Shown here: one piece after another, positions 8,067-15,987 of the stretch
Position numbering within the stretch: the stretch's first letter is position 1
Layout of the letters: each line of letters opens with the position of its first letter
NCBI GenBank assembly: GCA_034428935.1
Contig: DAOUHB010000024.1
Location: 1 to 39,734, forward strand
Reading direction: 5' to 3'
DNA length: 39,734 nt
From: JAAYZQ01 sp034428935
GTDB lineage: Bacteria; Chloroflexota; Anaerolineae; JAAYZQ01
The notes under the pieces: model-generated
Told to the model about the DNA's origin: nothing
Seen by the model: the letters and a program-made list of their open reading frames with translations, nothing else
The model's database searches: none
Program-made: the position numbers and the translations under genes

Positions 8067-9982
8067 ACCCGTCCGCAAGGCCGCCCGGGGATGCAAGCCG
8101 GCCACTCCTTGCCGGCCTTTTGCCCCTGCTCCTGGCGGTGACCTTGCTCCGGGGGCTCGTCTACCTGGCGGTGATGCCGCCCTGGCAGCACTACGACGAG
8201 CCCACCCACTTTGAGTACGTCCGGCTCCTGGCGGAGAGAAAGCGCCTGCCGCAGCCGGGCGACTATGACCTGGAGATGCGGCGCGAGATCGCGGCGTCGA
8301 TGCAGGCTGCGGGCTTTTACAAGGACCTCGGGCCGCAGACCCTGGACTTTTTCAGCCCGAACCCGCCCAACATCGGCATCACCGAGCTGACCCATCCGCC
8401 CCTGTACTACGTCCTTCTGGCCCTGCCCCAGACGCTGCTGCTCTACCAGGACGTGGAGACGCAGCTCTACGTCGGGCGCCTGGTCTCGGTCCTGCTCTAC
8501 GTGGTCGTGGTGGCCGCCGTCTATGCCCTGACCAGGGAGTTGTCGCCGCGCCGGCCCGGGCTGGCCCTGGCTGCCGCCGGCGTGGTCGTCTTCTTGCCGC
8601 CCGTGACCGACGTGATGAGCAGCGTCAACAATGACGTGGGCGCGGCGGCGGCCGCGACCCTCTTCCTGTGGGCCACCGTTCGGCTGTTGCGCCGCGGGCC
8701 GACATTCGGCCGCGTCGCCGTCCTGCTGCTCCTGGCCGGCACCTGCGCCCTCGTCAAGAACACCGCGGGCCTGGTGGCCCTCAGCGGCCTGCTGGTCGTG
8801 GCCGGCTCCTGGCTGCCCGTGCGCCGGCGCTGGCTGCCGTGGGCCCTGGCCGGGCTAGTCCTCCTCGGACTGCTGATCGCCGCTCCCGATTGGCAGGGCT
8901 ATGCCGCAGGCTGGTACGGTCGCGGGGCCAGCGCGCCCCTGCGCCAGCGAACCGAGACGCCGTTGGGCAAGTTTGCCCTCGTCCTATCGCCCGAGGGCGA
9001 GGAGCACCCCGCAACCATCGCGCAGGAGCTGCCCCCGGCCCGGGGAAGGCCGCTGGCCGGCCAGCCGGCCACCCTGGGCGCGTGGCTCAAGGGCACCGGC
9101 GAGCCGGGTCAGCAGGTCGAGCTGCGCGTGCGCGACGGCGCCGGGGTGCATGCCCACCGGGCGGCCCTCACGGCCGAGTGGCAGTTTGTCTCGTTCACGG
9201 CGACGGTTGCCCCCAGCAGCTCCACCGTCGAGGCGGCCGTCGCCATCCCCCGCGGGTCGCCGCCGGGGCACCTCGTCTACGCCGACGGCCTCATCCTGGC
9301 CGCCGGCGCCCACGGGCCGCAGGGCGCGCCGCAATTTGCCGACGGCGGCGCCAGGCGCGCCACGTGGAACGGGCAAGAAATCGGGAACCTGCTGCACAAC
9401 GGCTCGGCCGAGGCTGCCTGGCCGGGCCTGCCCTCCTGGCTCCTCGGCGCCCAGATGTATCGCGCCGAGATCCAGGACGTCTTTCACTCGATCCTGGACC
9501 TGCAGCGCACCGCCTGGGTCTACCCCCGTGAGCTGTGGATCCTGCACAAAAGTTTTTGGGGCGGCTTTGGTTGGGCGCACCTGTGGCTGCCCGAACCCTG
9601 GTTCTATGCCCTGGCCGCGCTGACCCTCGCCGCCGTGGCGGGAGTGGTTCTGGGATTGGTGCGCCGCGGCCGCGGCCCGGCGGAGGTGCCGGCGTGGAAG
9701 CGCCGGTCGTGGTGGGCTCTCGGGCTCGCGGTGGGGGTCACCGCCATAGGCACGCTGTTCCACATCCACCCCCTCTATCACCTGGCCCACATCTACTGGC
9801 CCGTGGCCCGCTACCTGACCGTCACCATCGGGCCCCTGGCCATCGCCCTCTGCGCCGGACTGGCAGAGCTGCTGCCGCGCCGGTATCGGGCGCCGGCCGG
9901 CGGGGTTGGGCTCCTGGGGCTCGTCGTCCTCGACGCCGTGGCGATCTGGACGGTGCTCGTGCCCTACTACTACGGCTCATGA
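8063..9982 (+). CDS. DUF2142-type polytopic membrane protein (GT-C glycosyltransferase-like)
   Basis: A 639-aa membrane protein starting at a GTG that overlaps the previous stop (GTGA). After the first membrane segment comes an acidic loop, PPWQHYDEPTHFEYVRLL, and later THPPLYYVLLALPQ. This pair (D-E-P-x-H-F, then H-P-P-L-Y-Y) marks DUF2142 and related GT-C enzymes, which transfer sugars from lipid-linked donors on the outer face of the membrane. About ten transmembrane segments flank a large soluble loop around residues 290-480. The loop has a beta-sandwich-like character (GAWLKGTGEPGQQVELRVRDG), possibly a carbohydrate-binding insertion. Its place next to an extracytoplasmic glycosidase and hydrolase suggests surface-polysaccharide work, by inference only. 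Confidence 0.75.
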   Translation: MNPSARPPGDASRPLLAGLLPLLLAVTLLRGLVYLAVMPPWQHYDEPTHFEYVRLLAERKRLPQPGDYDLEMRREIAASMQAAGFYKDLGPQTLDFFSPNPPNIGITELTHPPLYYVLLALPQTLLLYQDVETQLYVGRLVSVLLYVVVVAAVYALTRELSPRRPGLALAAAGVVVFLPPVTDVMSSVNNDVGAAAAATLFLWATVRLLRRGPTFGRVAVLLLLAGTCALVKNTAGLVALSGLLVVAGSWLPVRRRWLPWALAGLVLLGLLIAAPDWQGYAAGWYGRGASAPLRQRTETPLGKFALVLSPEGEEHPATIAQELPPARGRPLAGQPATLGAWLKGTGEPGQQVELRVRDGAGVHAHRAALTAEWQFVSFTATVAPSSSTVEAAVAIPRGSPPGHLVYADGLILAAGAHGPQGAPQFADGGARRATWNGQEIGNLLHNGSAEAAWPGLPSWLLGAQMYRAEIQDVFHSILDLQRTAWVYPRELWILHKSFWGGFGWAHLWLPEPWFYALAALTLAAVAGVVLGLVRRGRGPAEVPAWKRRSWWALGLAVGVTAIGTLFHIHPLYHLAHIYWPVARYLTVTIGPLAIALCAGLAELLPRRYRAPAGGVGLLGLVVLDAVAIWTVLVPYYYGS

Positions 9983-10045
9983 CCGGTCCTGGCCCGCAAC
10001 TGTGACCTGTGCCATGAAAACCCCCTGGAAAGGCCCTGGAATCTT

Positions 10046-10840
10046 GTGAAAATCCTCAGCCTCGAAGAGGCCGCGGCCATCGTCGCGCCAGGCAGCGTCC
10101 TGGCCCTCGGCGGCATGACGCTTTACCGGCGCCCCGTCGCGTTCGTCCGCGCCCTGCTCGCCGCCGGGGTGGGCGACCTGACCCTCCTCGCCCTGACCTG
10201 TGGCTTTGAGAGCGACCTGCTGGTCGGCGCCGGGCGCGTGCGCCGCGTGCGCACCTGCTTCTTTGGCCTGGAAGCCTTTGGCCTGGCGCCGATGTTCACC
10301 GAGCTGGCCGGCGCCGGCAGCCTGGAAATCGTGGAAGAAACCGAGGCCAGCCTCGCCTTTGGCCTGCGGGCAACCCTCGCCCGGGTGGGATTCATGCCCA
10401 GCCTCGCCTGGCTCGGCACCGACCTGCCGCGCGTCCGCCCCGACGTCAAGACGGTCCGGGACCCCTATAGCGGCGAGGAGTACGTCGCCTTCCCGGCCAT
10501 CCGGGCCGACGTGGTGGTCATCCATGCCCTCGTCGCCGACCGGATGGGCAACGCCCGCCTCGGCGGCAACCTGGGCCTCGACCGCGAGCTGGCGATGGCC
10601 TCGGACCAGGTCATTGTCACCGCCGAGCGCCTGGTGGACCGGCTGGACGGGCCGCTGGAGATGCCCGGGGTGCGTACTACGGCTGTCGTCGAGGTGCCGC
10701 GCGGCGCGTGGCCCACTTCCTGCTATCCCGATTACCCTGTGGACGGCGATGAGCTGTTGGATTACGTCGAAGCCTGCAGCGGCGGTGCCTTTGACGCCTA
10801 CCTGGAGCGTTTCTCCTCCGGCGCGGCGAGCGGCACGTGA
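10046..10840 (+). CDS. CoA-transferase family I, alpha subunit (IpdA/GctA-like)
   Basis: A 264-aa subunit. The N-terminal GSVLALGGMTLYRRPVAFV matches the CoA-transferase alpha start (G-x-x-x-x-R-x-P). AFPAIRADVVVIHALVADRMGNAR is the conserved domain centre, split here by family convention into AFPAIRADVVVIHA and DRMGNAR. Similarity in plan is best to IpdA, a steroid-ring hydrolase subunit, and to glutaconate CoA-transferase alpha. The start is a GTG with no strong Shine-Dalgarno. An 11-codon ORF (10014-10049) ends in a TGA that overlaps this GTG, which could couple translation. The beta subunit follows 40 bp downstream. The acyl substrate cannot be deduced. Confidence 0.8.
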   Translation: MKILSLEEAAAIVAPGSVLALGGMTLYRRPVAFVRALLAAGVGDLTLLALTCGFESDLLVGAGRVRRVRTCFFGLEAFGLAPMFTELAGAGSLEIVEETEASLAFGLRATLARVGFMPSLAWLGTDLPRVRPDVKTVRDPYSGEEYVAFPAIRADVVVIHALVADRMGNARLGGNLGLDRELAMASDQVIVTAERLVDRLDGPLEMPGVRTTAVVEVPRGAWPTSCYPDYPVDGDELLDYVEACSGGAFDAYLERFSSGAASGT

Positions 10841-10880
10841 TCGACGGTCTCCACCAGAGGCCGGAAAGGACGGCGCTACC

Positions 10881-11711
10881 ATGACCACGGCGACAGACTA
10901 CACGATGGACGACCTGATCTGTGCCTGCATCAGCCACCAGATCGAGGACGGCGACGTGCTGGCCCAGGGCATCGCCACACCGTTGGTGGCCGCTGGATTC
11001 CTGTTGGCGCAGCGAACGCATGCCCCCAATCTCACCTATGCCTCGGCCATCGGCAACGTCGTCTGCCGCGAGGGGGCGCCCCTGGGGCTGACCCGGGCCG
11101 AGGATTTCTGGCTGGGCCACGCCCTCTCTCTCCTCGCCTTTGGCGAAGCGGCCTGCGAGATGCTGCCCACATTGCATCCCAAGGAGTTTATTCGGCCGGC
11201 CCAGGTGGACCCTTTTGGAAACACGAACAACGTCGTCGTGGGCGATTACTACCATCCGCGCCTGCGCCTGCCCGGCTGTGGCGGCATTGCCGACCTGGGC
11301 AGCTTTCACCCCAACGTCTACCTGTACGTGCCGCGCCACAGCCCGGCCCTGTTTGTCGAAAGGCTGGACTTTGTCAGCGGGCTGGGTGTGCCCTCCCTCG
11401 AGCGCCCCGGCGACCGCCCCGGCCCCCGGCTGCTGATCAGCGACCTGGGCATCCTGGATTTCGAGGGCGGAAGGTTGCGCGTGGTCAGCCTCCATCCGGG
11501 CGTGACCCTGGAAACGATTCGAAAAAAGACCGGCTTTCCCCTGGAGGTGCCACCCGATCTGCGCGAAACGCCAGCGCCGACCGTAGAAGAGGTGCGCCTT
11601 CTGCGAGACGAGATCGATCCCCTCGGCATCCGAGAGCTGGAACGGATGCGAGGCGGCCAGCGCCGTCGGCGGATGCGCGAGATCGTCCAGGCCGAACGCC
11701 TGGCCGGCTGA
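10881..11711 (+). CDS. CoA-transferase family I, beta subunit (IpdB/GctB-like)
   Basis: A 276-aa subunit. The ATG at 10881 is chosen because GGAAAGGA lies just upstream and the protein then starts TTATDYTMDDLICACISHQ; the open frame extends far upstream only as a shadow over the alpha gene. Family features are PAQVDPFGNTNNVVVGDY, the LPGCGGIADLGS turn and VERLDFVSGLG, which match IpdB/GctB. The catalytic glutamate of true CoA-transferases (in an E-N-G or E-S-G context) is not obvious; the region reads REGAPLGLTRAEDF. Like IpdAB, the pair may therefore act as a CoA-ester hydrolase or lyase. Its stop is only 11 bp from the convergent UPF0261 stop. Confidence 0.8.
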   Translation: MTTATDYTMDDLICACISHQIEDGDVLAQGIATPLVAAGFLLAQRTHAPNLTYASAIGNVVCREGAPLGLTRAEDFWLGHALSLLAFGEAACEMLPTLHPKEFIRPAQVDPFGNTNNVVVGDYYHPRLRLPGCGGIADLGSFHPNVYLYVPRHSPALFVERLDFVSGLGVPSLERPGDRPGPRLLISDLGILDFEGGRLRVVSLHPGVTLETIRKKTGFPLEVPPDLRETPAPTVEEVRLLRDEIDPLGIRELERMRGGQRRRRMREIVQAERLAG

Positions 11712-11722
11712 TCCCCTGGCCT

Positions 11723-12955
11723 TTACGCCGTTTCCAGGCTGGCCACCAGACTCGCCACGGCTTCCCGGGCAAAGGCGGCGTCGTTGACGTGGGCGTCGAC
11801 CACTGCCAGTTCCACCCGCGAGTCCAGCCCCTGCTCCAGGGCGCCGACCAGGGCAGCGTCGGCCTCGGGGTCGTGGAAGGCGTGTCCCGGCCGGTCCGAG
11901 TAGGAAAAGCCGCCCCGGGGCACCAGGACGGCCGCCGGGCCCCGGGCCGCGTTGAGGCGCTCGGCCATCCTGCGACCGATCTCGGCCATCTCCTCCCGGC
12001 TTGTCCGCACCAGGGTGATGTTCGGGTTGTGGACGATGTGCGGCCGGCGCCGCTGCTCCGCCGTCAGCGACGACAGCGGGCCGAGCACCACATAGTCCGT
12101 GCCCCCCGGCGCCACCACCTGCGGAATGCCCTGCCGGCCGGCGGCGGTCAGGCGGCCCGGCCCGGCGTCAAAGAGGCCCCCGCACACCTCGCCCGCCAAC
12201 TCCTGGGTGCTGACGTCCAGCACGCCGCGGATGAGCCCCTCATCCACCAACCGCTCCATTGAGCGCCCGCCCGTGCCGTTGGGATGAAAGGTGACCAACT
12301 CGTAGCCCCGGGCCTCCAGCAGCTCCTTGGCATGGAGCACGCAGGACGTCGTCAGGCCCAACATCGTCGCCCCCAGGACGGTCGCGCTGCCGCCCGGCCC
12401 GCCTTCCTGAAGCGCCTCGGCGCTCTCGGCCATGGCCGCCACGGCGGCGGCCGCGTTGCCAAACACCTTGCGGGTCACACTGTTCACGCCCAGGATGTCG
12501 GCCACCGAATGCATCAGCGTCACGTCGCTGGTGCCCACGTAGGGCTCAAAGACGTTGCGGCCGCTGGCGATGGTCGAGACCATCACCTTGGGCACGCCGA
12601 TGGGCAGGGCCTGCATCGCCGCCGTGCCGATGGCCGTGCCCTGGCCGCCGCCCACGGCCAGGACGCCTCCCAGCCGGCCCTCAGCGTGGAGGCGGGCGAC
12701 GATAGCCCGCGTGCCGTCCATCATGCACCGGATGGCGCGCCCCTTGTCGCCGGCGGCCACCAGCTCCCGCAGCTCGGCGCCCCCCGCGCGGGCCACCTCC
12801 TCCCGTCCGAAATCGGCAGGCACGGCCGCCTCGCCCAACACGCCGGGATCGATGACCCAGGTGCGCAGGCCGCGCGCCTGGACAAGGTCGCGCAGGTAGG
12901 CCACCTCGTGGCCCTTGGTATCCAGTGTGCCGATGATGGCGATGGGCTTGGGCAT
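11723..12955 (-). CDS. Tm-1-like ATP-binding protein, UPF0261 family
   Basis: A 410-aa cytosolic protein. The start MPKPIAIIGTLDTKGHEV is the family hallmark. Further conserved parts are GVLAVGGGQGTAIG, STIASGRNVFEPYVGTSD, TFHPNGTGGRSMERL and PQVVAPGGTDYV. The plant Tm-1 relative is an inhibitor of tobamovirus RNA replication; in bacteria the molecular function is unknown, and the gene often pairs with a PEP-hydrolase-like TIM-barrel gene, which is absent here. The ATG at 12955 has GGAGGG about 6 bp upstream and a clear promoter at 12985-13013. It converges on the CoA-transferase pair. Length is about normal for the family (400-410 aa). Confidence 0.88.
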   Translation of the reverse strand: MPKPIAIIGTLDTKGHEVAYLRDLVQARGLRTWVIDPGVLGEAAVPADFGREEVARAGGAELRELVAAGDKGRAIRCMMDGTRAIVARLHAEGRLGGVLAVGGGQGTAIGTAAMQALPIGVPKVMVSTIASGRNVFEPYVGTSDVTLMHSVADILGVNSVTRKVFGNAAAAVAAMAESAEALQEGGPGGSATVLGATMLGLTTSCVLHAKELLEARGYELVTFHPNGTGGRSMERLVDEGLIRGVLDVSTQELAGEVCGGLFDAGPGRLTAAGRQGIPQVVAPGGTDYVVLGPLSSLTAEQRRRPHIVHNPNITLVRTSREEMAEIGRRMAERLNAARGPAAVLVPRGGFSYSDRPGHAFHDPEADAALVGALEQGLDSRVELAVVDAHVNDAAFAREAVASLVASLETA

Positions 12956-12984
12956 CTGTTCCCTCCACCGTGCGTACTTGCTGC

Positions 12985-13013
12985 ATCTTACTCCACCCAG
13001 GCCCCGGTGTCAA
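12985..13013 (-). promoter_or_regulatory. promoter of the UPF0261 gene
   Basis: Minus strand TTGACA (13008-13013), 17-bp spacer, TAAGAT (12985-12990). The predicted start near 12978 leaves a leader of about 23 nt carrying GGAGGG. Confidence 0.7.
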
Positions 13014-13102
13014 ACCCCCGCCGGCCCGCTTCCTCGGAGTGGGAAGCCCTGGCACAGCCGCTACGATAGGATGGCCAAATGTGTGCGCCATTCGCGCCAA
13101 GT

Positions 13103-13113
13103 TGTGGTAGAAT
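13103..13113 (+). promoter_or_regulatory. extended -10 promoter of the PP2C gene
   Basis: TGTGGTAGAAT: TGTG at 13103-13106 and TAGAAT at 13108-13113. No good -35 is seen at the right distance. The same TGTGnTAnaaT form occurs at several other promoters in this window. The leader to the GTG at 13141 is about 21 nt and contains AAGGAG. Confidence 0.55.
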
Positions 13114-13140
13114 AGGGACAGCAGAAGCAAGGAGTGGAAC

Positions 13141-14457
13141 GTGGACGTACAACCGGCAGTCGCCATCGGCGTGGCAAGCGACCAGGGCAGGCAAAGGACC
13201 GAGAACCAGGACAGCCCGGCCATCCCCCCGCCCGGCCTCTCGCCGAAGGAGCTGGGCGAGAAGGGCCACCTTTACCTTGTGGCCGACGGCATTGGCGGCC
13301 ATCAGGCGGGCAAGACGGCCAGCGATCTGGTGGCCCGCCGCGTGGTGGACGAGTATTACCGCCAGCCACCCGGCGACGTGACGGGCGCCCTGCGCCGGGC
13401 CATTCGCATCGCCAACGCCGAGGTCCATCGTTGGGCCCAGGAACCGGGCTACGAAAAGATGGGCACCACCATCGTCGCCGCCGTTCTCCACGGCAACACC
13501 CTCACCGTCGCCCACGTGGGCGACAGCCGGGCCTACCTCATCTCTCGCGACCAGATCCAGATCCTGACCCGCGATCACACCTGGGTGACCGAGCAGATCG
13601 ACGGCGGCATCCTGACCCAGGAGCAGGCCGACAGGCACGCACAACGCCACGTCCTCACCCGCTCCCTGGGCGCCCGCCCCGAGGTCCTCGTCGACCTGAT
13701 CCATACCTCTTTGAGGCCCGGCGATCAGGTCCTGCTGTGCAGCGACGGGCTGTGGGAGGCAGTCGACCTGCCCGAGATCGAGGCCGCCGTCCGCAGCGGC
13801 AGCCCCCAGCAGGCTGCCCGGCAGCTCGTGGCGCTGGCCAACGAGTATGGCGGGCCGGACAACGTCACCGCCGTTCTGGTCCGGCCCGACCTCGGCCCCC
13901 TGTCTCCTCCCCTGCCTCTGCCGGGCATGAGCACCGCCGGGCGCCTGGGCCAGGCCCTGGTCCGCGTCCTGCCCGCCGACACGCGAGAGCGGTGGCCGCT
14001 CCTGGCTGCCGCGGCGCTGCTGGTGATCGTTGCCCTGGCCTGCGCCCTTGCCCTCCTCCTCGGCGGGCTGCCGGACGGCAACGGAGCGCCCACCGCGGCG
14101 AGCAGCGCCACTCCGGGCGCCGCGACCGCGCTGCCAGGCCCTGCGACCACGGCCTCGCCCGGCCCCACCGTTGCCGCGACGGTCACGCCCACGGTCCCGG
14201 CCGACATCCAGGGCCGCGTGTCGTCCACGCTGCCCCTGGCCATGCGGCAGGAGCCAAGGCTGTCGGGCGCCCTCGTCGCGTACCTTCTTTCGAGCAGCGG
14301 CGTCACCGTCTCTTGCGGGGTTCCAGGCGACGCCGTAGACGGCAACGACACCTGGTACCGCGTGACCGTGCCAGGCGGCGGCAGCGGCTACGTGGCCGCG
14401 CGCTGGATCGAGCTGGAAGGGGTCGAGCCGGTCGCGGTGCCTGCCTGCTCGGAATAA
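13141..14457 (+). CDS. PP2C-family serine/threonine phosphatase with transmembrane helix and SH3-like tail
   Basis: A 438-aa protein. Residues about 5-255 are a PPM/PP2C phosphatase with the metal-binding motifs in order: GRQRTENQD, VADGIGGH, GTTIVAAVL, VGDSRAYL, RDHTWV, CSDGLWE and GGPDNVTAV. A Pro-rich joint leads to one transmembrane helix (LLAAAALLVIVALACALALL, about residues 288-307), then a Thr/Ala/Pro-rich extracellular stalk. A C-terminal SH3b-like domain follows (SSTLPLAMRQEPRLSG to GSGYVAARWIEL). The topology, phosphatase inside and SH3-like domain outside, mirrors the PrpC/Stp phosphatases that oppose PASTA-type kinases; no kinase is in this window. The GTG start has AAGGAG 6 bp upstream. 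Confidence 0.9.
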   Translation: MDVQPAVAIGVASDQGRQRTENQDSPAIPPPGLSPKELGEKGHLYLVADGIGGHQAGKTASDLVARRVVDEYYRQPPGDVTGALRRAIRIANAEVHRWAQEPGYEKMGTTIVAAVLHGNTLTVAHVGDSRAYLISRDQIQILTRDHTWVTEQIDGGILTQEQADRHAQRHVLTRSLGARPEVLVDLIHTSLRPGDQVLLCSDGLWEAVDLPEIEAAVRSGSPQQAARQLVALANEYGGPDNVTAVLVRPDLGPLSPPLPLPGMSTAGRLGQALVRVLPADTRERWPLLAAAALLVIVALACALALLLGGLPDGNGAPTAASSATPGAATALPGPATTASPGPTVAATVTPTVPADIQGRVSSTLPLAMRQEPRLSGALVAYLLSSSGVTVSCGVPGDAVDGNDTWYRVTVPGGGSGYVAARWIELEGVEPVAVPACSE

Positions 14458-14611
14458 GCAAGCCGGCGCCGTCTTCCGGGTTCGCCCCGCGTCTTGCCGG
14501 TCGGCTCAGGCTGCCGGTTCGTGACTTCGAAGGCACCCAACTTTTGCAACCTGTCGCAACACATTCCTACCCTCGCTTCAACCAAGTCCGACTGTCGGTT
14601 GGGCCGTTTTG

Positions 14612-14620
14612 TGTTATGCT
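14612..14620 (+). promoter_or_regulatory. extended -10 promoter of the GAF protein gene, with upstream box
   Basis: TGTTATGCT (TG at 14612-14613, TATGCT at 14615-14620) with no good -35. Upstream, CCCAACTTTTGC at 14536-14547 is followed by two TTGCAAC/TCGCAAC half-sites. The same 12-mer precedes the promoter at 15725-15750, which suggests a shared regulator. Confidence 0.5.
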
Positions 14621-14669
14621 AGCCTCGAGGTAATGACCAATCGGTCAACACCATGGAGGCGTGTCGCGA

Positions 14670-15632
14670 ATGTCAGGTAGTGGTGAGACCGGCCGCCCCC
14701 GAGAGCCGGCGGAGAGCAGACTCCTGGATTCCCTGTCGGGCGAAATCAGGGGAACTAAACAACAATTGACCGATCTGCTGGCCAAGTGGCAGCGGCAGGC
14801 GCGCGGCCTGCTTGCCATCAACAACATCGCCCGCGTTGTGGTTTCGTCCCAGGGCCTGGACGAGATCCTCGCGGCCGCCGTGGAAGAGATCGAGGACAGT
14901 CTGGGGGTGGCCCGCGTTCGCGTGATCCTGTTGGACCCCGTCACCGGGCAGCTCGCCTACCACGGACGGGACGGAAAACAGTTCGTGCCCCGCGCTTCCG
15001 AACAGAGCCCGATATTGGAGAGCGCTGTCAGGCAGGTCATTGAGGGGGGGCAGTCCGTGCGCCTCGATTCCGTTCCCAGTCCGGAGTCCGGGCCCACATC
15101 CGCCGGGCAAGACTGCACCGCCCTGTGCGTCCCCCTCCTCGCCTGCGAGCGCATTGTGGGAGCTGTCCAGGTCACGAACAAGCTGCAACACCGGTCGGAG
15201 GGCAGGCCTGCCCCCTTTGACGACCAGGATCAAGAAGTGCTCGAGGGCGTGGCCGCCTTTGTGGCCATGGCCGTCGGAAATGCCCGCCTGCAAGAGGCGA
15301 CGCGCACCCAGGCTGCCGCCGACACCCTCCAGGAGACGGTGGTCACCCTGGCCCACTACGTGAACAACCCCCTCCAGGGGGCGGTCAGCGCGGCCGAGCT
15401 GCTGAAGGAGCAACTGGAGCGGATCCTCCCGGACGACGAGGTGGCGCGGCCCGAGTGCGCCAACGCCATCAGCCTCGTGGACGTCATTATCGAGAATACG
15501 CAAGAGATCTCGGCCGTCCTGCGTCTCCTCGAGGAAGCGCACCTGCCCCAGCGCACGACCTACCTGGGCAGCCAAAAGATGCTCGACATCGAGGAAGAGC
15601 TCCAGGCCCGGATCGACGCGGCGGACACCTAA
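14670..15632 (+). CDS. GAF-domain protein with a histidine-kinase dimerisation helix and no ATPase domain
   Basis: A 320-aa cytosolic protein. The ATG at 14670 is preferred over the GTG at 14661 because GGAGG at 14655-14659 is correctly spaced only for the ATG. Residues about 60-205 form a GAF sensor domain (LDEILAAAVEEIEDSLGVAR, VRVILLDPVTG, LCVPLLACERIVGAVQVTN). After a helix comes VVTLAHYVNNPLQGAVSAAELL, which closely resembles the H-box of histidine kinases (A-H-E-x-N-N-P-L). The conserved helical bundle continues for about 60 residues, then the protein ends without the N, G1 and G2 boxes of the HATPase domain. It might be a phosphotransfer or docking partner, or a decayed kinase. It lies 212 bp after the PP2C gene, with its own promoter. 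Confidence 0.72.
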   Translation: MSGSGETGRPREPAESRLLDSLSGEIRGTKQQLTDLLAKWQRQARGLLAINNIARVVVSSQGLDEILAAAVEEIEDSLGVARVRVILLDPVTGQLAYHGRDGKQFVPRASEQSPILESAVRQVIEGGQSVRLDSVPSPESGPTSAGQDCTALCVPLLACERIVGAVQVTNKLQHRSEGRPAPFDDQDQEVLEGVAAFVAMAVGNARLQEATRTQAAADTLQETVVTLAHYVNNPLQGAVSAAELLKEQLERILPDDEVARPECANAISLVDVIIENTQEISAVLRLLEEAHLPQRTTYLGSQKMLDIEEELQARIDAADT

Positions 15633-15724
15633 TCTCTAGCTCGCACCTTTCCCACGCCGCATCGGCTTGCCCCGTGCCCAACTTTTGCCACTCTTGCACC
15701 ACAAGATCAAACCATTCCCATCGG

Positions 15725-15750
15725 TTGTCAACCCGCTTTTGTGCTACAAT
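15725..15750 (+). promoter_or_regulatory. promoter of a candidate small RNA
   Basis: TTGTCA (15725-15730) and TACAAT (15745-15750) with a short 14-bp spacer, compensated by an extended -10 (TGC before TACAAT, full form TTGTGCTACAAT). The box CCCAACTTTTGC at 15677-15688 repeats the one ahead of 14670. Confidence 0.55.
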
Positions 15751-15756
15751 GTACAA

Positions 15757-15975
15757 GTAGGGTGCAGACGGTTGCACAGCATAAAATCGCGTTGTCGGAT
15801 ATGTACCTGGACTTCTAACTCATCACCCTGTGCCTCATCATCCGGACCTGTTCTGCCTGGCGCCAACAGCAACCTGGACCGCGACTTGAACCGCAACCAC
15901 CGTCCGGCACGCGTGCTGCGATGCAACGGTCCCCGATCAGGCCTCTGAGGTTCCCACGACTTCAGAGGCCTTTTT
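15757..15975 (+). ncRNA. candidate small noncoding RNA, about 220 nt
   Basis: A promoter at 15725-15750 and a perfect intrinsic terminator at 15940-15975 bracket a region with no convincing gene. The next plus-strand gene is over 3 kb away, and the flanking downstream gene is convergent, so this is not a leader. Foldable elements seen by eye are GTGCA/TGCAC (15762-15766 with 15773-15777), CCGGAC/GTCCGG (15842-15847 with 15902-15907) enclosing CTGTT/AACAG (15848-15852 with 15865-15869), and the terminator stem. An 18-codon ORF (GTG 15762 to TAA 15818) lies at the 5' end but has no Shine-Dalgarno. It does not match SRP RNA, tmRNA or RNase P features, and I see no clear 6S RNA signature. It could instead be a short mRNA. 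Confidence 0.5.
15940..15975 (+). terminator. intrinsic terminator of the candidate small RNA
   Basis: GGCCTCTGA (15940-15948) pairs perfectly with TCAGAGGCC (15962-15970), followed by five T (15971-15975). On the minus strand no T-run follows, so it serves plus-strand transcription. Confidence 0.85.
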
Positions 15976-15987
15976 CGTTTGCCTGGG

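Noticed and set aside
6006..8105. 699-aa open frame on the minus strand over the alpha/beta-hydrolase
   Set aside because: It is a shadow of GC-rich coding on the other strand: no recognisable domain, an odd Gly/Gln/Asp-rich composition, and the plus-strand frame carries the G-H-S-R-G motif. The same holds for long antisense frames at 26001-27929, 32078-33592, 35395-37209 and 37509-39035.
10200..10880. Long 5' extension of the CoA-transferase beta frame
   Set aside because: It overlaps the alpha subunit in another frame and is Ser/Trp/Pro-rich; the ATG at 10881 with GGAAAGGA fits the family N-terminus.
15757..15975. 6S RNA, SRP RNA or riboswitch identity for the candidate small RNA
   Set aside because: No SRP-type GGAA tetraloop context, no long closing stem with central bubble as in 6S, and no downstream gene for a riboswitch to control.
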